This document shows positions 56,123-64,000 of a stretch of 64,000 nt of DNA, in pieces. The position numbers and the translations under genes are program-made. Source of the DNA: JAKZVK01 sp965248255 (GTDB lineage Bacteria; Acidobacteriota; Terriglobia; Bryobacterales; UBA6623); assembly GCA_965248255.1 (NCBI GenBank), contig CBDFIW010000003.1, positions 1,116,001 through 1,180,000 on the forward strand, written 5' to 3'. Position 1 is the first letter of the stretch, and the number at the start of each line of letters is the position of its first letter. The notes beneath the pieces were generated by a model. The model was not told where the DNA came from, ran no database searches, and saw nothing but the letters and a program-made list of their open reading frames with translations.

Positions 56123-57856
56123 TCAGTCTCCCACGGCCAGGGGTTTCAGCGGTTCGAGAATCATTTCGTTGACGGCGCCACCGGCCGGTACCATCGGGTA
56201 GACGTTCTCCTCGGGTGAAACCTTGACGTTCATCAAGAACGGTCCAGGCTCGCCGAGCGCCTCTCGGAGCACTCCCTCCAGATCCTGCGGCTTCTCGACG
56301 GTCCGGCCTTTGATGCCAAAGGCCGCCGCCAGCAGTTCACAATTCGGGAAACGATCCATCTCGACCGCGCAATAGCGCCTGTTAAAGAACAGCTCCTGCC
56401 ACTGGCGCACCATGCCGAGATAGCCGTTGTTCATGACCACGATCTTTACCGGCAGGCCGTAACTCGCGATCGTAGCGAGCTCCGGCAGGCTCATCATGAA
56501 GCCGCCGTCGCCAACGAGCGCGATCACGAGCTTGTCGGGGTTGCCGAACTGCGCTCCCATTGCCGCGGGCAAGCCGAAGCCCATCGCGCCCAAACCGCCT
56601 GAGTTCACCCACAGCCGCGGCTCGTTGAAGCGAATGCGCTGCGCCGCCCACATCTGGTGTTGGCCCACATCGACCGACACGATGCTCTCGCCCTTGGTGA
56701 TCTCGTCGATCTTCTCCATCAGGTACTGTGGCTTGATTTCCTGATCGTCGTGGACAATCTCGAACGGGTGTTCGCGCTTCCATTCGTCGATTCGGGCCTG
56801 CCAGGCGGCACGCTTGTCGCGGTTCAACGCCCCGAGGGAGTCTTTCGTCTCGGCGAGCCGTTGGTTCAGCCGCTGGAGCACGCACTTCACGTCTCCCACC
56901 ACTCCGATGTCAGCACGGCGGTTCTTATTGATCTCAGCCGCGTCGATATCAACATGCAGCACCCGGGCATGAGGCGCGAAAGCGTCCAGCCGGCCCGTGA
57001 CGCGATCGTCAAAGCGGACCCCCAAGCCGACCAAACTGTCCGTTTCCGTGATGCCCATATTGGCGGCATAGCTGCCGTGCATGCCCAGCATGCTGATGAA
57101 GCGCCGATGGTGGCTGGGCAGGCCACCCAATCCCATCACGGTGTGCGCCGCCGGCGCTTCGAGCAGATCGACAAACGCAGCCAGCTCCGCCGACGCGGCC
57201 GAGGCGATGACGCCTCCCCCGGCGTACACGTAAGGGCGCTCGGCGGCCCATAGGAACTTAACGGCCTCTTCGATTTCCTCGTCGTCGGGCTCCGTGCGCA
57301 CGTGATAGCCCCTCAGCGGCTGCATCTTGGTAGCGGGGTGATAGTGCGCCTTGCCTTGGAGGACGTTCTTCGTCACGTCCACCAGCACCGGACCCGGCCG
57401 GCCCGTGATGGCAATGTGAAACGCCTCGTGAATCGCCTGCGGCAGCTCGTCGATATCCTTGACCAGATAGTTGTGTTTGGTGGCCGCGCGCGTGATGCCA
57501 AAGGTGTCCGCCTCTTGGAAGGCGTCGCGGCCAATCAAGTGATCCGGAACCTGTCCGGTAATGGCCACGATCGGAATCGAGTCCATCAGAGCATCCACCA
57601 GACCCGTGGTGAGGTTGGTCGCGCCCGGGCCCGAGGTCGCCATACAGACCCCGACTTTGCCGGTCGCGCGGGCATAACCCTCGGCGGCGAAGCTGGCGTT
57701 TTCCTCGTGGCGTACCAGCACGTGCCGCAGCGGATGGTCATAGAGGACGTCGTAGATCGGCAGCGTCACCCCTCCCGGGTAGCCGAAAATCACCTCCGCG
57801 CCCTCTCTTTGAAGACTTTCAAGTAAGATTTGTGCACCTGACATTAACGACGACAT
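56123..57856 (-). CDS. ilvB: Acetolactate synthase catalytic (large) subunit
   Basis: 577 residues from ATG 57856, which follows GAGG at five bases; a GTG at 57862 and ATG at 57844 are alternatives. ThDP-enzyme fold: catalytic Glu in LVRHEENASFAAEGYARATG, central FAD region, and ThDP/Mg motif GDGGFMMSLPELATIASYG with downstream MNNGYLGMVRQWQ. It condenses two pyruvates, or pyruvate and 2-oxobutyrate. First structural gene of ilvB-ilvH-ilvC-cimA, behind the leader at 57970-58040. Confidence 0.97.
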   Translation of the reverse strand: MSSLMSGAQILLESLQREGAEVIFGYPGGVTLPIYDVLYDHPLRHVLVRHEENASFAAEGYARATGKVGVCMATSGPGATNLTTGLVDALMDSIPIVAITGQVPDHLIGRDAFQEADTFGITRAATKHNYLVKDIDELPQAIHEAFHIAITGRPGPVLVDVTKNVLQGKAHYHPATKMQPLRGYHVRTEPDDEEIEEAVKFLWAAERPYVYAGGGVIASAASAELAAFVDLLEAPAAHTVMGLGGLPSHHRRFISMLGMHGSYAANMGITETDSLVGLGVRFDDRVTGRLDAFAPHARVLHVDIDAAEINKNRRADIGVVGDVKCVLQRLNQRLAETKDSLGALNRDKRAAWQARIDEWKREHPFEIVHDDQEIKPQYLMEKIDEITKGESIVSVDVGQHQMWAAQRIRFNEPRLWVNSGGLGAMGFGLPAAMGAQFGNPDKLVIALVGDGGFMMSLPELATIASYGLPVKIVVMNNGYLGMVRQWQELFFNRRYCAVEMDRFPNCELLAAAFGIKGRTVEKPQDLEGVLREALGEPGPFLMNVKVSPEENVYPMVPAGGAVNEMILEPLKPLAVGD

Positions 57857-57969
57857 AAACACCTCGATCTCTCGCGGTTAGGAGTTGGCCGGTCGTTCGA
57901 TAGATCCCTCAAACATTCGCTTTCCTACCCAGGTCATCGTTTCGCTTCGCGACGCCCTGCTCGGGGCAC

Positions 57970-58012
57970 AAAAAAGGCCACCGCCCGGTTTGTCTCGCCC
58001 CGGTCGGTGGCT
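57970..58012 (-). terminator. Intrinsic terminator in the ilvB leader (attenuator)
   Basis: Read leftward: GCCACCGACCGGGG...CCGGGCGGTGGCC folds into a long GC-rich stem, immediately followed by TTTTTT (the A-run at 57970-57975 on the + strand). It lies about 115 bases upstream of the ilvB start and points toward it, so read-through must be controlled: the layout of a biosynthetic-operon attenuator. Confidence 0.8.
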
Positions 58013-58035
58013 TCTGAAACCGCTCTTCAGAAGCC
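58010..58035 (-). promoter_or_regulatory. Competing hairpin before the ilv terminator
   Basis: GGCTTCTGAA and TTCAGAAGCC, separated by six bases, form a perfect stem directly upstream of and touching the terminator's first arm (shared GC at the base). It would act as a pause or antiterminator hairpin. It begins two bases after the stop of the candidate leader peptide. Confidence 0.6.
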
Positions 58036-58036
58036 C

Positions 58037-58192
58037 TCAGCCGGGGCTCGATACACCGACAATAATAATGGCGTTTTGAATACGCAGAACGGCGAAGCGG
58101 GGAGAGGTGTGTTCAGCGGCGGGAGGCAGCGATTCCGGCTCGGGTGAAGCACCCGTCGGACGGTGACACAGCGGACGACGGCAGCGATGCAT
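58037..58192 (-). CDS. Candidate ilv leader peptide
   Basis: An open frame ending at TGA 58037 contains ATT-ATT-ATT-GTC (IIIV, in LRIQNAIIIVGVSSPG) just upstream of the two hairpins; in the next frame the same bases read TTA-TTA-TTG (LLL). Branched-chain codons at this spot are the hallmark of an ilv attenuation leader. The start is unresolved: the nearest in-frame ATG is at 58192, with no good ribosome-binding site, giving an unusually long 51 residues. Confidence 0.45.
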   Translation of the reverse strand: MHRCRRPLCHRPTGASPEPESLPPAAEHTSPRFAVLRIQNAIIIVGVSSPG

Positions 58193-58531
58193 CTGACGGC
58201 GCTGCGGCACCTCCGCTCGTCGGCCGGAATCGGCTTTTGCACGTCCCTTCATCTTCGCTCGGAAGCCCCTGGCCTAAGCCGTCAAGGGCATCCCTCGATC
58301 GGCTGCATCGGCCTTTGGGCCTTTGAATCTAGTCTACCCGTATCTCGGGGAGGGGGTCAAGGCGCCGCTAGCGAAATCCCCGCCTTGGTCGATCTGGTTA
58401 TTGGAAGCAACCGGGCCGGCGGCAATCGCAGCGAGGGGTCTACTGCGGGTTTTCGGGGCATCGATGACAGCCAAGCCAGGAGTGCGATTTTGCAAACCAA
58501 AGCGGCGTCAGCGGAGTCTAAAGATACAGCG
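58193..58531. other. Gap upstream of the ilv leader, no gene seen
   Basis: No coding sense on either strand is convincing here. The ilv promoter should lie on the minus strand in this interval, but I see no clear -35/-10 pair. Confidence 0.4.
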
Positions 58532-58980
58532 ATGCGGTACTGGCTCCTGCTCGTGGGCAAGCTGTGCGCCGTCGTCCTTGCGTCTTGGCTGCTCTGGGCA
58601 GTGGTAGTCCGGTACTCTCCCCATGCTCCGGGGGTGCCGCCGCTTGTGGCGCTGAGCTACTTGCTGTGGAAGCTCCCCTGGACGTTGACTATCGGTGTGG
58701 TCTTCGTCGCTTTCTGCGCCGGGCTCTACCTGTGTGTTCTTGATCAACTGTATCGCTGCCGTGTTTTTTGCCGGCGGCTGCGGATGCCGGTCACCAACGG
58801 CTCCCGGTCGCACGCTCTGACCGACCGCCCCCCCCTACAGACTACATTTGCACCTACGGCCACGGCAAGCTGTCCGTCCCCGAAGCACAGCTCGACGGTT
58901 TCGAGTCCTGCCGTTGGACCTTCTACGGCGACATCTAGAAGGAGCTGTTCGGCGATCACACCGTCGAGCGCGCCCGCTAA
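58532..58980 (+). pseudogene. Small two-TM membrane protein, frameshifted at a C8 run
   Basis: From ATG 58532 there are two hydrophobic segments (LLLVGKLCAVVLASWLLWAV; LTIGVVFVAFCAGLYLCVLD) and a basic Cys-containing linker. After the C8 run at 58828-58835 the original frame becomes Ser/Pro-rich nonsense, while the +1 frame reads DYICTYGHGKLSVPEAQLDG then FESCRWTFYGDI, TAG, KELFGDHTVERAR, stop at 58978. The balanced composition of that second frame shows it was coding. So there is one homopolymer shift plus one nonsense codon. Family not recognised. Confidence 0.6.
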
Positions 58981-59310
58981 CCTTCCTGGCATCCTGTTCC
59001 TTGAGCGGCACCCTCCAGCCCAGCCGCGGCGTGAGGGAGCTCTGAGGATGCTTGTTGTCGCTGCCCAGCGCCCATTCCCAACTCGCAACTGAGCCGCTGC
59101 TCGAATCAACTCGGGACCCTGCATCCTCGCCGTGGTCCAGACCCCTGCACAAAGCTCCCAGCTTTGTCAAGCGCCGGCTGGATTTTTTTGTACCCTCCAT
59201 TCGGTCAACGGCGTCTATATGGGTGTAGCAACAAAGGCATCGGCTTTCGGGATTGTGGCCACAGCTCGACCGATCGAACTTAGCGATCAATGATTGACAA
59301 GGAGACAGCC
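58981..59310. other. Gap before the BON-domain gene, no gene seen
   Basis: These 330 bases contain no supported coding region. A purine-rich ribosome-binding site (AAGGAGACA) at the right end serves the BON gene at 59311. No palindrome stands out. Confidence 0.4.
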
Positions 59311-59862
59311 ATGAAGAAGCAACTTCGCAATTTCGTCTTACCGATCGTCCTGGGTCTGGTCACGCTCCCGGCCGCCGTGGCCGCGAACCATGACGCCAAG
59401 GCCGATTCTTCCGACACGCAACGCCAGGTGCGGCACGAGCTCGTCATGCTGCCGTTCCTGAGCGTCTTCGACAACTTGCAGTATCAAGTGGACGGCTCCA
59501 CCGTGGTCCTGTCGGGCCACGTTTATCGCCCGTCGCTGAAGAAATCCGCTGAGCGAGTCGTGGCTCGCGTGGAGGGTGTCGACCACGTCGAGAATCAGAT
59601 CGAAATCCTGCCTCTTTCGTTTCACGACAACCGCGTCCGGTTGCTCACGGCGAGGGCAATCTACGGCCATCCCGTTCTGGACCGCAATGGCGCGGGCACC
59701 CTGCCCTCGATCCGCATCGTCGTCAAGAACGGTGATGTGACGCTCGAAGGCGTCGTGAACCGCGAGATGGAAAAGACCGTCGCGACGATCCAGGCCAACA
59801 GCGTGCCGGGAGTCTTCTCGGTCACTAACAACCTGCGCGTCGAAGTCCCGAACAAGGGTTGA
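59311..59862 (+). CDS. Periplasmic protein with two BON domains
   Basis: 183 residues from ATG 59311, behind AAGGAG; an upstream in-frame start at 59290 lacks such a site. Signal peptide about 1-24 (FVLPIVLGLVTLPAAVAA). BON domain 1 spans about 35-105 (RHELVMLPFLSVFDNLQYQV; GHVYRPSLKKSAERVV; EGVDHVENQIEILP) and BON domain 2 about 110-180 (GDVTLEGVVNREMEKTVATI). BON proteins bind phospholipids or the outer membrane and respond to envelope stress. Monocistronic, with a terminator after it. Confidence 0.9.
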   Translation: MKKQLRNFVLPIVLGLVTLPAAVAANHDAKADSSDTQRQVRHELVMLPFLSVFDNLQYQVDGSTVVLSGHVYRPSLKKSAERVVARVEGVDHVENQIEILPLSFHDNRVRLLTARAIYGHPVLDRNGAGTLPSIRIVVKNGDVTLEGVVNREMEKTVATIQANSVPGVFSVTNNLRVEVPNKG

Positions 59863-59897
59863 ACGCGGCGCAAGAAGATCCCCTCAGATGAACCAGC

Positions 59898-59936
59898 CGG
59901 CCCGCGGCCTCAACGGTCGCGGGCCGTTCCTTGTTT
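59898..59936 (+). terminator. Intrinsic terminator of the BON gene
   Basis: CGGCCCGCG (59898-59906) pairs perfectly with CGCGGGCCG (59918-59926), an 11-base loop between, followed by TTCCTTGTTT. It lies 36 bases after the BON stop. Confidence 0.85.
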
Positions 59937-60080
59937 AGCCCCGCGGATTCACCTTGAAGACACCCGAAGGTCGGCTCATCCAAAGGCCCATGGGCCCTGC
60001 TCTGTTCTGTGATAGATTAAGTGGCGACAGACGCCGATTTGGCGGCCGCTCCGGCGGCTTCCGAGACCCACCTCCCGCGG

Positions 60081-60175
<95 letters not shown>

Positions 60176-60205
60176 ATATTGTATAACTAATTTATAATAA
60201 AGAGC

Positions 60206-60577
60206 TTAATGAATCAAGATACAATCAATCCCACTAAGAGCTCCCACAGCTTGCGCTGCTAGCATGATGATTCTCAACTCTGGAAGAGAAACGTTGAGCC
60301 TGACTCGGTCAGTCCCATCTTCATCAGCCTTTATCTGCATCTTGATCTCTGTCTCCACTTTGCGGGCTCTACGGTGCAGGATCTGAAGATCATGCGAGAG
60401 TTTTAGACACCCATGCCGCAACCTCCGATCTTCCTTCGCCTTGTCGCGTTTTTCTTGGGCTTCAACATGTCGATTTGCAGATTTCCAAATCACCCAGGCA
60501 GTGATGGCAGCTGCCACAATCGCCAGAACACCCGCAATCAGGGTCTGAAACTTACGCAAATCGTCCCAAATCACCAT
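60206..60577 (-). CDS. Small single-TM protein with coiled coil, unknown
   Basis: 123 residues. One TM helix (TLIAGVLAIVAAAITAWVIW, about 12-31) is followed by a charged helical stretch (HVEAQEKRDKAKEDRRLRHG) likely to be a coiled coil, and a hydrophobic C-terminus (LRIIMLAAQAVGALSG). Not recognised. It starts nine bases after the stop of the giant repeat gene and is probably its operon partner. Its base composition is visibly more AT-rich than the genes left of the tRNA. Confidence 0.7.
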   Translation of the reverse strand: MVIWDDLRKFQTLIAGVLAIVAAAITAWVIWKSANRHVEAQEKRDKAKEDRRLRHGCLKLSHDLQILHRRARKVETEIKMQIKADEDGTDRVRLNVSLPELRIIMLAAQAVGALSGIDCILIH

Positions 60578-60586
60578 CCAATTGGC

Positions 60587-63500
60587 TCACGTGGATGACG
60601 CACGGGTCTGTATTCCGGCGATCAGAACTAGTACCTCGGCGAGGTCGGAGAGGGCTCGGACCTGTCGCCACTCGTCGGTGATCGCCTGCGCCGCTGCGAG
60701 CCCTTGGGTGAAGCTCTCATGAGCTCCGGCGCGGTCTCCCGCCCGGGCTTGGGCATCGGCGATATCGGCGATGAGCCGGACCTGCTGCTCCTTGTCGGTG
60801 AGCCTTTGGGAGAACGCCAGCGCCTGCTCGATATCTCCGGCTCGGATCTGCGCCTTGGCGATGCCGGCGATCAGGATCTGACGCTCCTTGTCGGCAATTG
60901 TCTTCGCGAGCATCTGCGCCCGCGCAATATCTCCTGCCTCAGCCTGCCCTAGAGCGATGTCGGACAGCGCCCCGTCCCGCCACCCGCCTTTCATTGTCTT
61001 CGCGAGCTCGATTGCCTGCTCAACGTTGCCCGCCTTCGCCAGCGCTAGAGCGATGTCGGACAGTACCTGGTTCCGCCACCCTTCGTCCGCCATTGTCTGC
61101 GCGATCTTGATCGCCTGGGCAAAGCTCTCTTGAGCCCCGGAGCGGTCTCCCGCCCGAGCTTGGGCCTCGGCGATCGCGACCATCAGCACGGAATGATGGG
61201 GCCCGATGATTAGTGTATCGGTGATGGTCTGCATCATCGCGAGTGCCTGCGGAACATCCCCGACCTTAGCCCGTGCTACAGCGACGTCGGACAGCGTCAT
61301 GTCACGGCGGAACTCGTCTGTAATTGTCTGCGCGACATTGATTGCTTGGGTGAAGCTCTCTTGAGCCCCGGCGCGCTCTCCCGCCCGGGCTTGGGCTCCG
61401 GCTATGTGAACCAGCGCCTCGGCTACTTCAGACAGCCTCCACGCTGACTCTTTTCCGATGATAGTGTTCGCGAACTTGATGGCCCGGGCGAAACTCTTGC
61501 GAGCCTCGAGGCGGTCCCCCGCCCGGGCTTGGGCCTCGGCGATCGCGACCATCAGCACGGAATGATGGGGCCCGATGATTAGTGTATCGGTGATGGTCTG
61601 CATCATCGCGAGTGCCTGCGGAAGATCCCCCGCTTTGGCTTGCGCTACAGCGATGTCGGACAGCGCCCCGTCCCGCCACCCGCCTTTGATTGTCTTCGCG
61701 AGCTCGATTGCCTGCTCAACGTTGCCCGCCTTCGCCAGCGCTAGAGCGATGTCGGACAGCACCTCGTCGCGGTAAGTGTGGGTCCACTGTTCGTCTCTGA
61801 TTGTCTGCGCGACCTTGATCGCCTGGGCAAAGCTCTCTTGAGCCCCGGAGCGGTCTCCCGCCCGGGCTCGGGCTACAGCGATGTGAACCAGCGCCCGAGA
61901 CCGGCCTTTTTCATCTCTGATCGTCTGGGCGACCGCGACCGCTTGGCCGATGACACACGCATAAGTCGCCCGGGCGGCCTCGATACCGGTCGCCATCCTG
62001 GCGAGCACCCGGACCTGCTGCTCCTCGTCGGTGAGCGCTAGGGCAAGCTCGGCCGCCTGCTTGTTCTTCCCTGTCTTAGCCAGTTCCTGAGCGATGGCCG
62101 ACAGTGCTCGAACCTGCTGCTCCTTGCACGGTGCCCATCCACCCCCATGCAGCCGTGTGCAGGGGCCGACGATTGTCTGGGCGACCACGAAGGACTGCGC
62201 AATCTCGCCGGCCTCGGCCTGTCCGCCGGCGATGAGGGTGAGGACCTGGGCCTGCTGCTTTTTGTTAGTGAGCGTCAGAGCGAGTTCGGCCACCTGGGCG
62301 AAGATTTCAAGAGCCTCAGCGCCGTCTCCCGCCCGGGCTCGGGCCTCGGCGACGATACCAGCGAGGAGGCGGCCCTGCTGTCCATCGCTGACGGTCTGCA
62401 CGACAGCGAGCGCCTGGGCGATGCCGCCAGCCTCGGCTTGCGCCGCCGCGATGACGGACAGTACCTGGTCCCTCAGCTCTTCGTCCGTCATTGTCTGCGC
62501 GATCTTGATCGCCTGGGCAAAGCTCTCGCGAGCCCCGGCTCGGTCCCCCACCCGGGCCTGCGCCTGGGCGATGCGATACAGCACCCAGGCCCGCCTGAAT
62601 TTGTGGCTGATTGTTTTTGCGAACGTCAGCGCTCGGGAGACAGTCTTTTTAGCTCCGGCACGGTCATCTGCCCGGCCCTGCGCTAGAGCGATGTCGGCCA
62701 GCACCCCGGCTCGCCCCCCTATGCCGCCGTGCCACAACGTGTTAGCCACCACGACCCAAGCCTTGGTGATGCCGGCCAGTACCCTGGCCTGCCGGACAAC
62801 TAGCGTCTCCGCACTGTCAACGGTCTCGGCTTCCCCGGCGGCGATGTGAACCAACGCCCGGGTTTGCTCCTCAGACATGTCGGCCAGTACCCTGGTCTGC
62901 CACCCGCCGTATTTGAAGATCTCGGTCATGACCCCCGCAAAGATGGCGACAGCCCACTCCAAGAAGCGCACCGGCCAACCGTGATCCATCGCCCGTGTGA
63001 CCGCGAGCGCCTTGGAAAAACTTATTTGAGCTCCGGGGCGATCCCCTGCTCGGGCTTGTCCCTCGGCAATAGCGGCTAGTACCCTGGCCCGCTCCCATTT
63101 GTCGGTGAGCGTTCGGGGGAGTGGCTGCGCAATCTCGCCGGCCTCGGCAGCCTGTTTTTCGGCGATGCGAATGAAGGCCTGCGTTTGTTCTTCGGCAAGC
63201 AGATCCCAGTCTCGAAGATTCATTCTGAACCCATAAAGCGTGCAGGCCTTTCTCCACTCGTTGGTGATCGTTCGTGCGACTACGACGGGTCTCGCAATAT
63301 CGTCGGCCTCGGCTATGTAAACCAGCACACGGGCTTGTCCCTCGGCAATAGCGGCCAGCACCTGTGCCCGGTCTATTTCATTTTGGATCGTATGGGCGAT
63401 CTTGATCGCCTGAGCAAAGCTCTCGCGAGCCCCGGCTCGGTCCCCCACCCGGGCTTGGGCTCCAGCTATGTGAACCAGCGCCTGAGCGTGAGCCTTCGCG

Positions 63501-64000
63501 ACGTTAGCCAGGCTGTTCCACTCCGCCCACTCTTTTCCGATGATAGTGTTCGCGAACTTGATGGCCCGGGTGAAGCTCTCTTGAGCCCCGGCGCGGTCTC
63601 CCGCCCGGGACTGGGCCTCGGCGATATCGGCGAGGAGCCGGACATGCTGCTCATCGTCGGTTCGTTCCGCCGCCGCGAGCGCTTGGGTGAAGCTCTCGTG
63701 AGCCCCGGTGCGGTTCCCGGCTCCGGCTTGTACTTCGGCGATGTTGGCCATCGCCCGAGCCCGCTCTTCGTTATCGGTAATGGTTTGCGCAAGCGCCACC
63801 GCCTGGCCGATGACACACACATAAGCGGTCCGGGCAACCTCAATCTGGTTGACCGCTAGAACAGTGGGCGAATATTGCTCGATGATAGCCTGGAAGGCCG
63901 CCTTCGCCTGTTCGAGCAACGCCAGTTTGGCTGGCGCTAACGGCTCGTTCTTAGCGGCTTGGAGGAGCGTGACAGCCTCGACGAACGGCTTGTTGTGCGG
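60587..64000 (-). CDS. Giant TPR-like repeat protein, N-terminus outside the window
   Basis: At least 1137 residues; the frame is open to the right edge. It consists of about 30 degenerate helical repeats with alternating units AxAQARAGDRAGAQESFxQA and IKIAQTIxDExxRxxxLxxIA, a TPR-like solenoid. No catalytic domain, signal peptide or TM segment is seen in the visible part. Pieces about 100 bases long are repeated almost without change: 60951-61063 versus 61650-61762, and 61151-61251 versus 61527-61626, so units have been duplicated recently. Such solenoids act as scaffolds or as sensor arms of larger signalling proteins; the missing N-terminus could carry an effector domain. Confidence 0.88.
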   Translation of the reverse strand, partial: PHNKPFVEAVTLLQAAKNEPLAPAKLALLEQAKAAFQAIIEQYSPTVLAVNQIEVARTAYVCVIGQAVALAQTITDNEERARAMANIAEVQAGAGNRTGAHESFTQALAAAERTDDEQHVRLLADIAEAQSRAGDRAGAQESFTRAIKFANTIIGKEWAEWNSLANVAKAHAQALVHIAGAQARVGDRAGARESFAQAIKIAHTIQNEIDRAQVLAAIAEGQARVLVYIAEADDIARPVVVARTITNEWRKACTLYGFRMNLRDWDLLAEEQTQAFIRIAEKQAAEAGEIAQPLPRTLTDKWERARVLAAIAEGQARAGDRPGAQISFSKALAVTRAMDHGWPVRFLEWAVAIFAGVMTEIFKYGGWQTRVLADMSEEQTRALVHIAAGEAETVDSAETLVVRQARVLAGITKAWVVVANTLWHGGIGGRAGVLADIALAQGRADDRAGAKKTVSRALTFAKTISHKFRRAWVLYRIAQAQARVGDRAGARESFAQAIKIAQTMTDEELRDQVLSVIAAAQAEAGGIAQALAVVQTVSDGQQGRLLAGIVAEARARAGDGAEALEIFAQVAELALTLTNKKQQAQVLTLIAGGQAEAGEIAQSFVVAQTIVGPCTRLHGGGWAPCKEQQVRALSAIAQELAKTGKNKQAAELALALTDEEQQVRVLARMATGIEAARATYACVIGQAVAVAQTIRDEKGRSRALVHIAVARARAGDRSGAQESFAQAIKVAQTIRDEQWTHTYRDEVLSDIALALAKAGNVEQAIELAKTIKGGWRDGALSDIAVAQAKAGDLPQALAMMQTITDTLIIGPHHSVLMVAIAEAQARAGDRLEARKSFARAIKFANTIIGKESAWRLSEVAEALVHIAGAQARAGERAGAQESFTQAINVAQTITDEFRRDMTLSDVAVARAKVGDVPQALAMMQTITDTLIIGPHHSVLMVAIAEAQARAGDRSGAQESFAQAIKIAQTMADEGWRNQVLSDIALALAKAGNVEQAIELAKTMKGGWRDGALSDIALGQAEAGDIARAQMLAKTIADKERQILIAGIAKAQIRAGDIEQALAFSQRLTDKEQQVRLIADIADAQARAGDRAGAHESFTQGLAAAQAITDEWRQVRALSDLAEVLVLIAGIQTRASST

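Noticed and set aside
60587..64000. Regularly spaced repeats considered as a CRISPR array
   Set aside because: The repeats are in frame, degenerate, about 100 bases long, and encode TPR-like helices; there are no short identical repeats with unique spacers.

Overview
The window looks like a piece of a GC-rich Gram-negative chromosome, most likely from the Acidobacteriota (Bryobacter/Solibacter-like lineages). This is inference from gene content: a winged-helix + Ser/Thr kinase + TolB-propeller fusion, a long carboxypeptidase-regulatory-domain TonB receptor, paired PSCyt1/DUF1549/DUF1553 and DUF1501 proteins, a BamD lipoprotein and an MlaEFD transporter. No rRNA is present. One complete tRNA (Ser, GCT) is.

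Layout. 1-8.3 kb: the end of a YyaL/DUF255 protein, a planctomycete-type cytochrome (DUF1549/DUF1553), an antisense coiled-coil membrane protein, a DUF1501 protein and a secreted zincin. 8.5-17 kb: a kinase-TolB gene broken by frameshifts and an IS630-type element, a RAYT (REP-associated tyrosine transposase) inside REP palindromes, and a TonB receptor whose 5' end is welded to a RAYT fragment plus REP and whose body is frameshifted at a G8 run. 17-29.5 kb: ordinary housekeeping (MBL hydrolase, YgfZ, PP2C phosphatase, YajQ, response regulator, BamD, Rpe, RsmB), then an anti-sigma kinase/STAS pair leading directly into mlaE-mlaF-mlaD. 29.5-33.7 kb: a group II intron with an altered RT active site (YAGD), a thioredoxin remnant, and a TPR gene split by a second kind of IS630-type element. 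33.8-41 kb: a multiheme cytochrome with a coupled membrane protein, a YdjC deacetylase, an LVIVD beta-propeller and an SLC13 anion transporter.

41-52.7 kb is a surface-polysaccharide-like neighbourhood in decay: a phosphodiesterase pseudogene, a GT2 with an in-frame TGA, a GT39-type glycosyltransferase split by the second copy of the first IS630 element, an IS1380 element, an intact TylF-type methyltransferase and AsnB-type amidotransferase, and a frameshifted membrane protein. 52.7-58 kb is a branched-chain amino-acid operon read leftward (ilvB-ilvH-ilvC-cimA) behind a leader with a strong intrinsic terminator and a competing hairpin. 58-64 kb: a degraded small membrane protein, a BON-domain protein, tRNA-Ser, and to the right of the tRNA an AT-rich junction followed by a small membrane protein and a giant TPR-like repeat gene that runs off the window.

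Two themes stand out. First, three TA-targeting insertions each interrupt a reading frame that can be rejoined perfectly by removing the element and one TA. Second, several frame breaks lie at or beside homopolymer runs (C6, G8, A8, C8), so phase variation, true decay and assembly error must be separated with reads before calling these genes dead.
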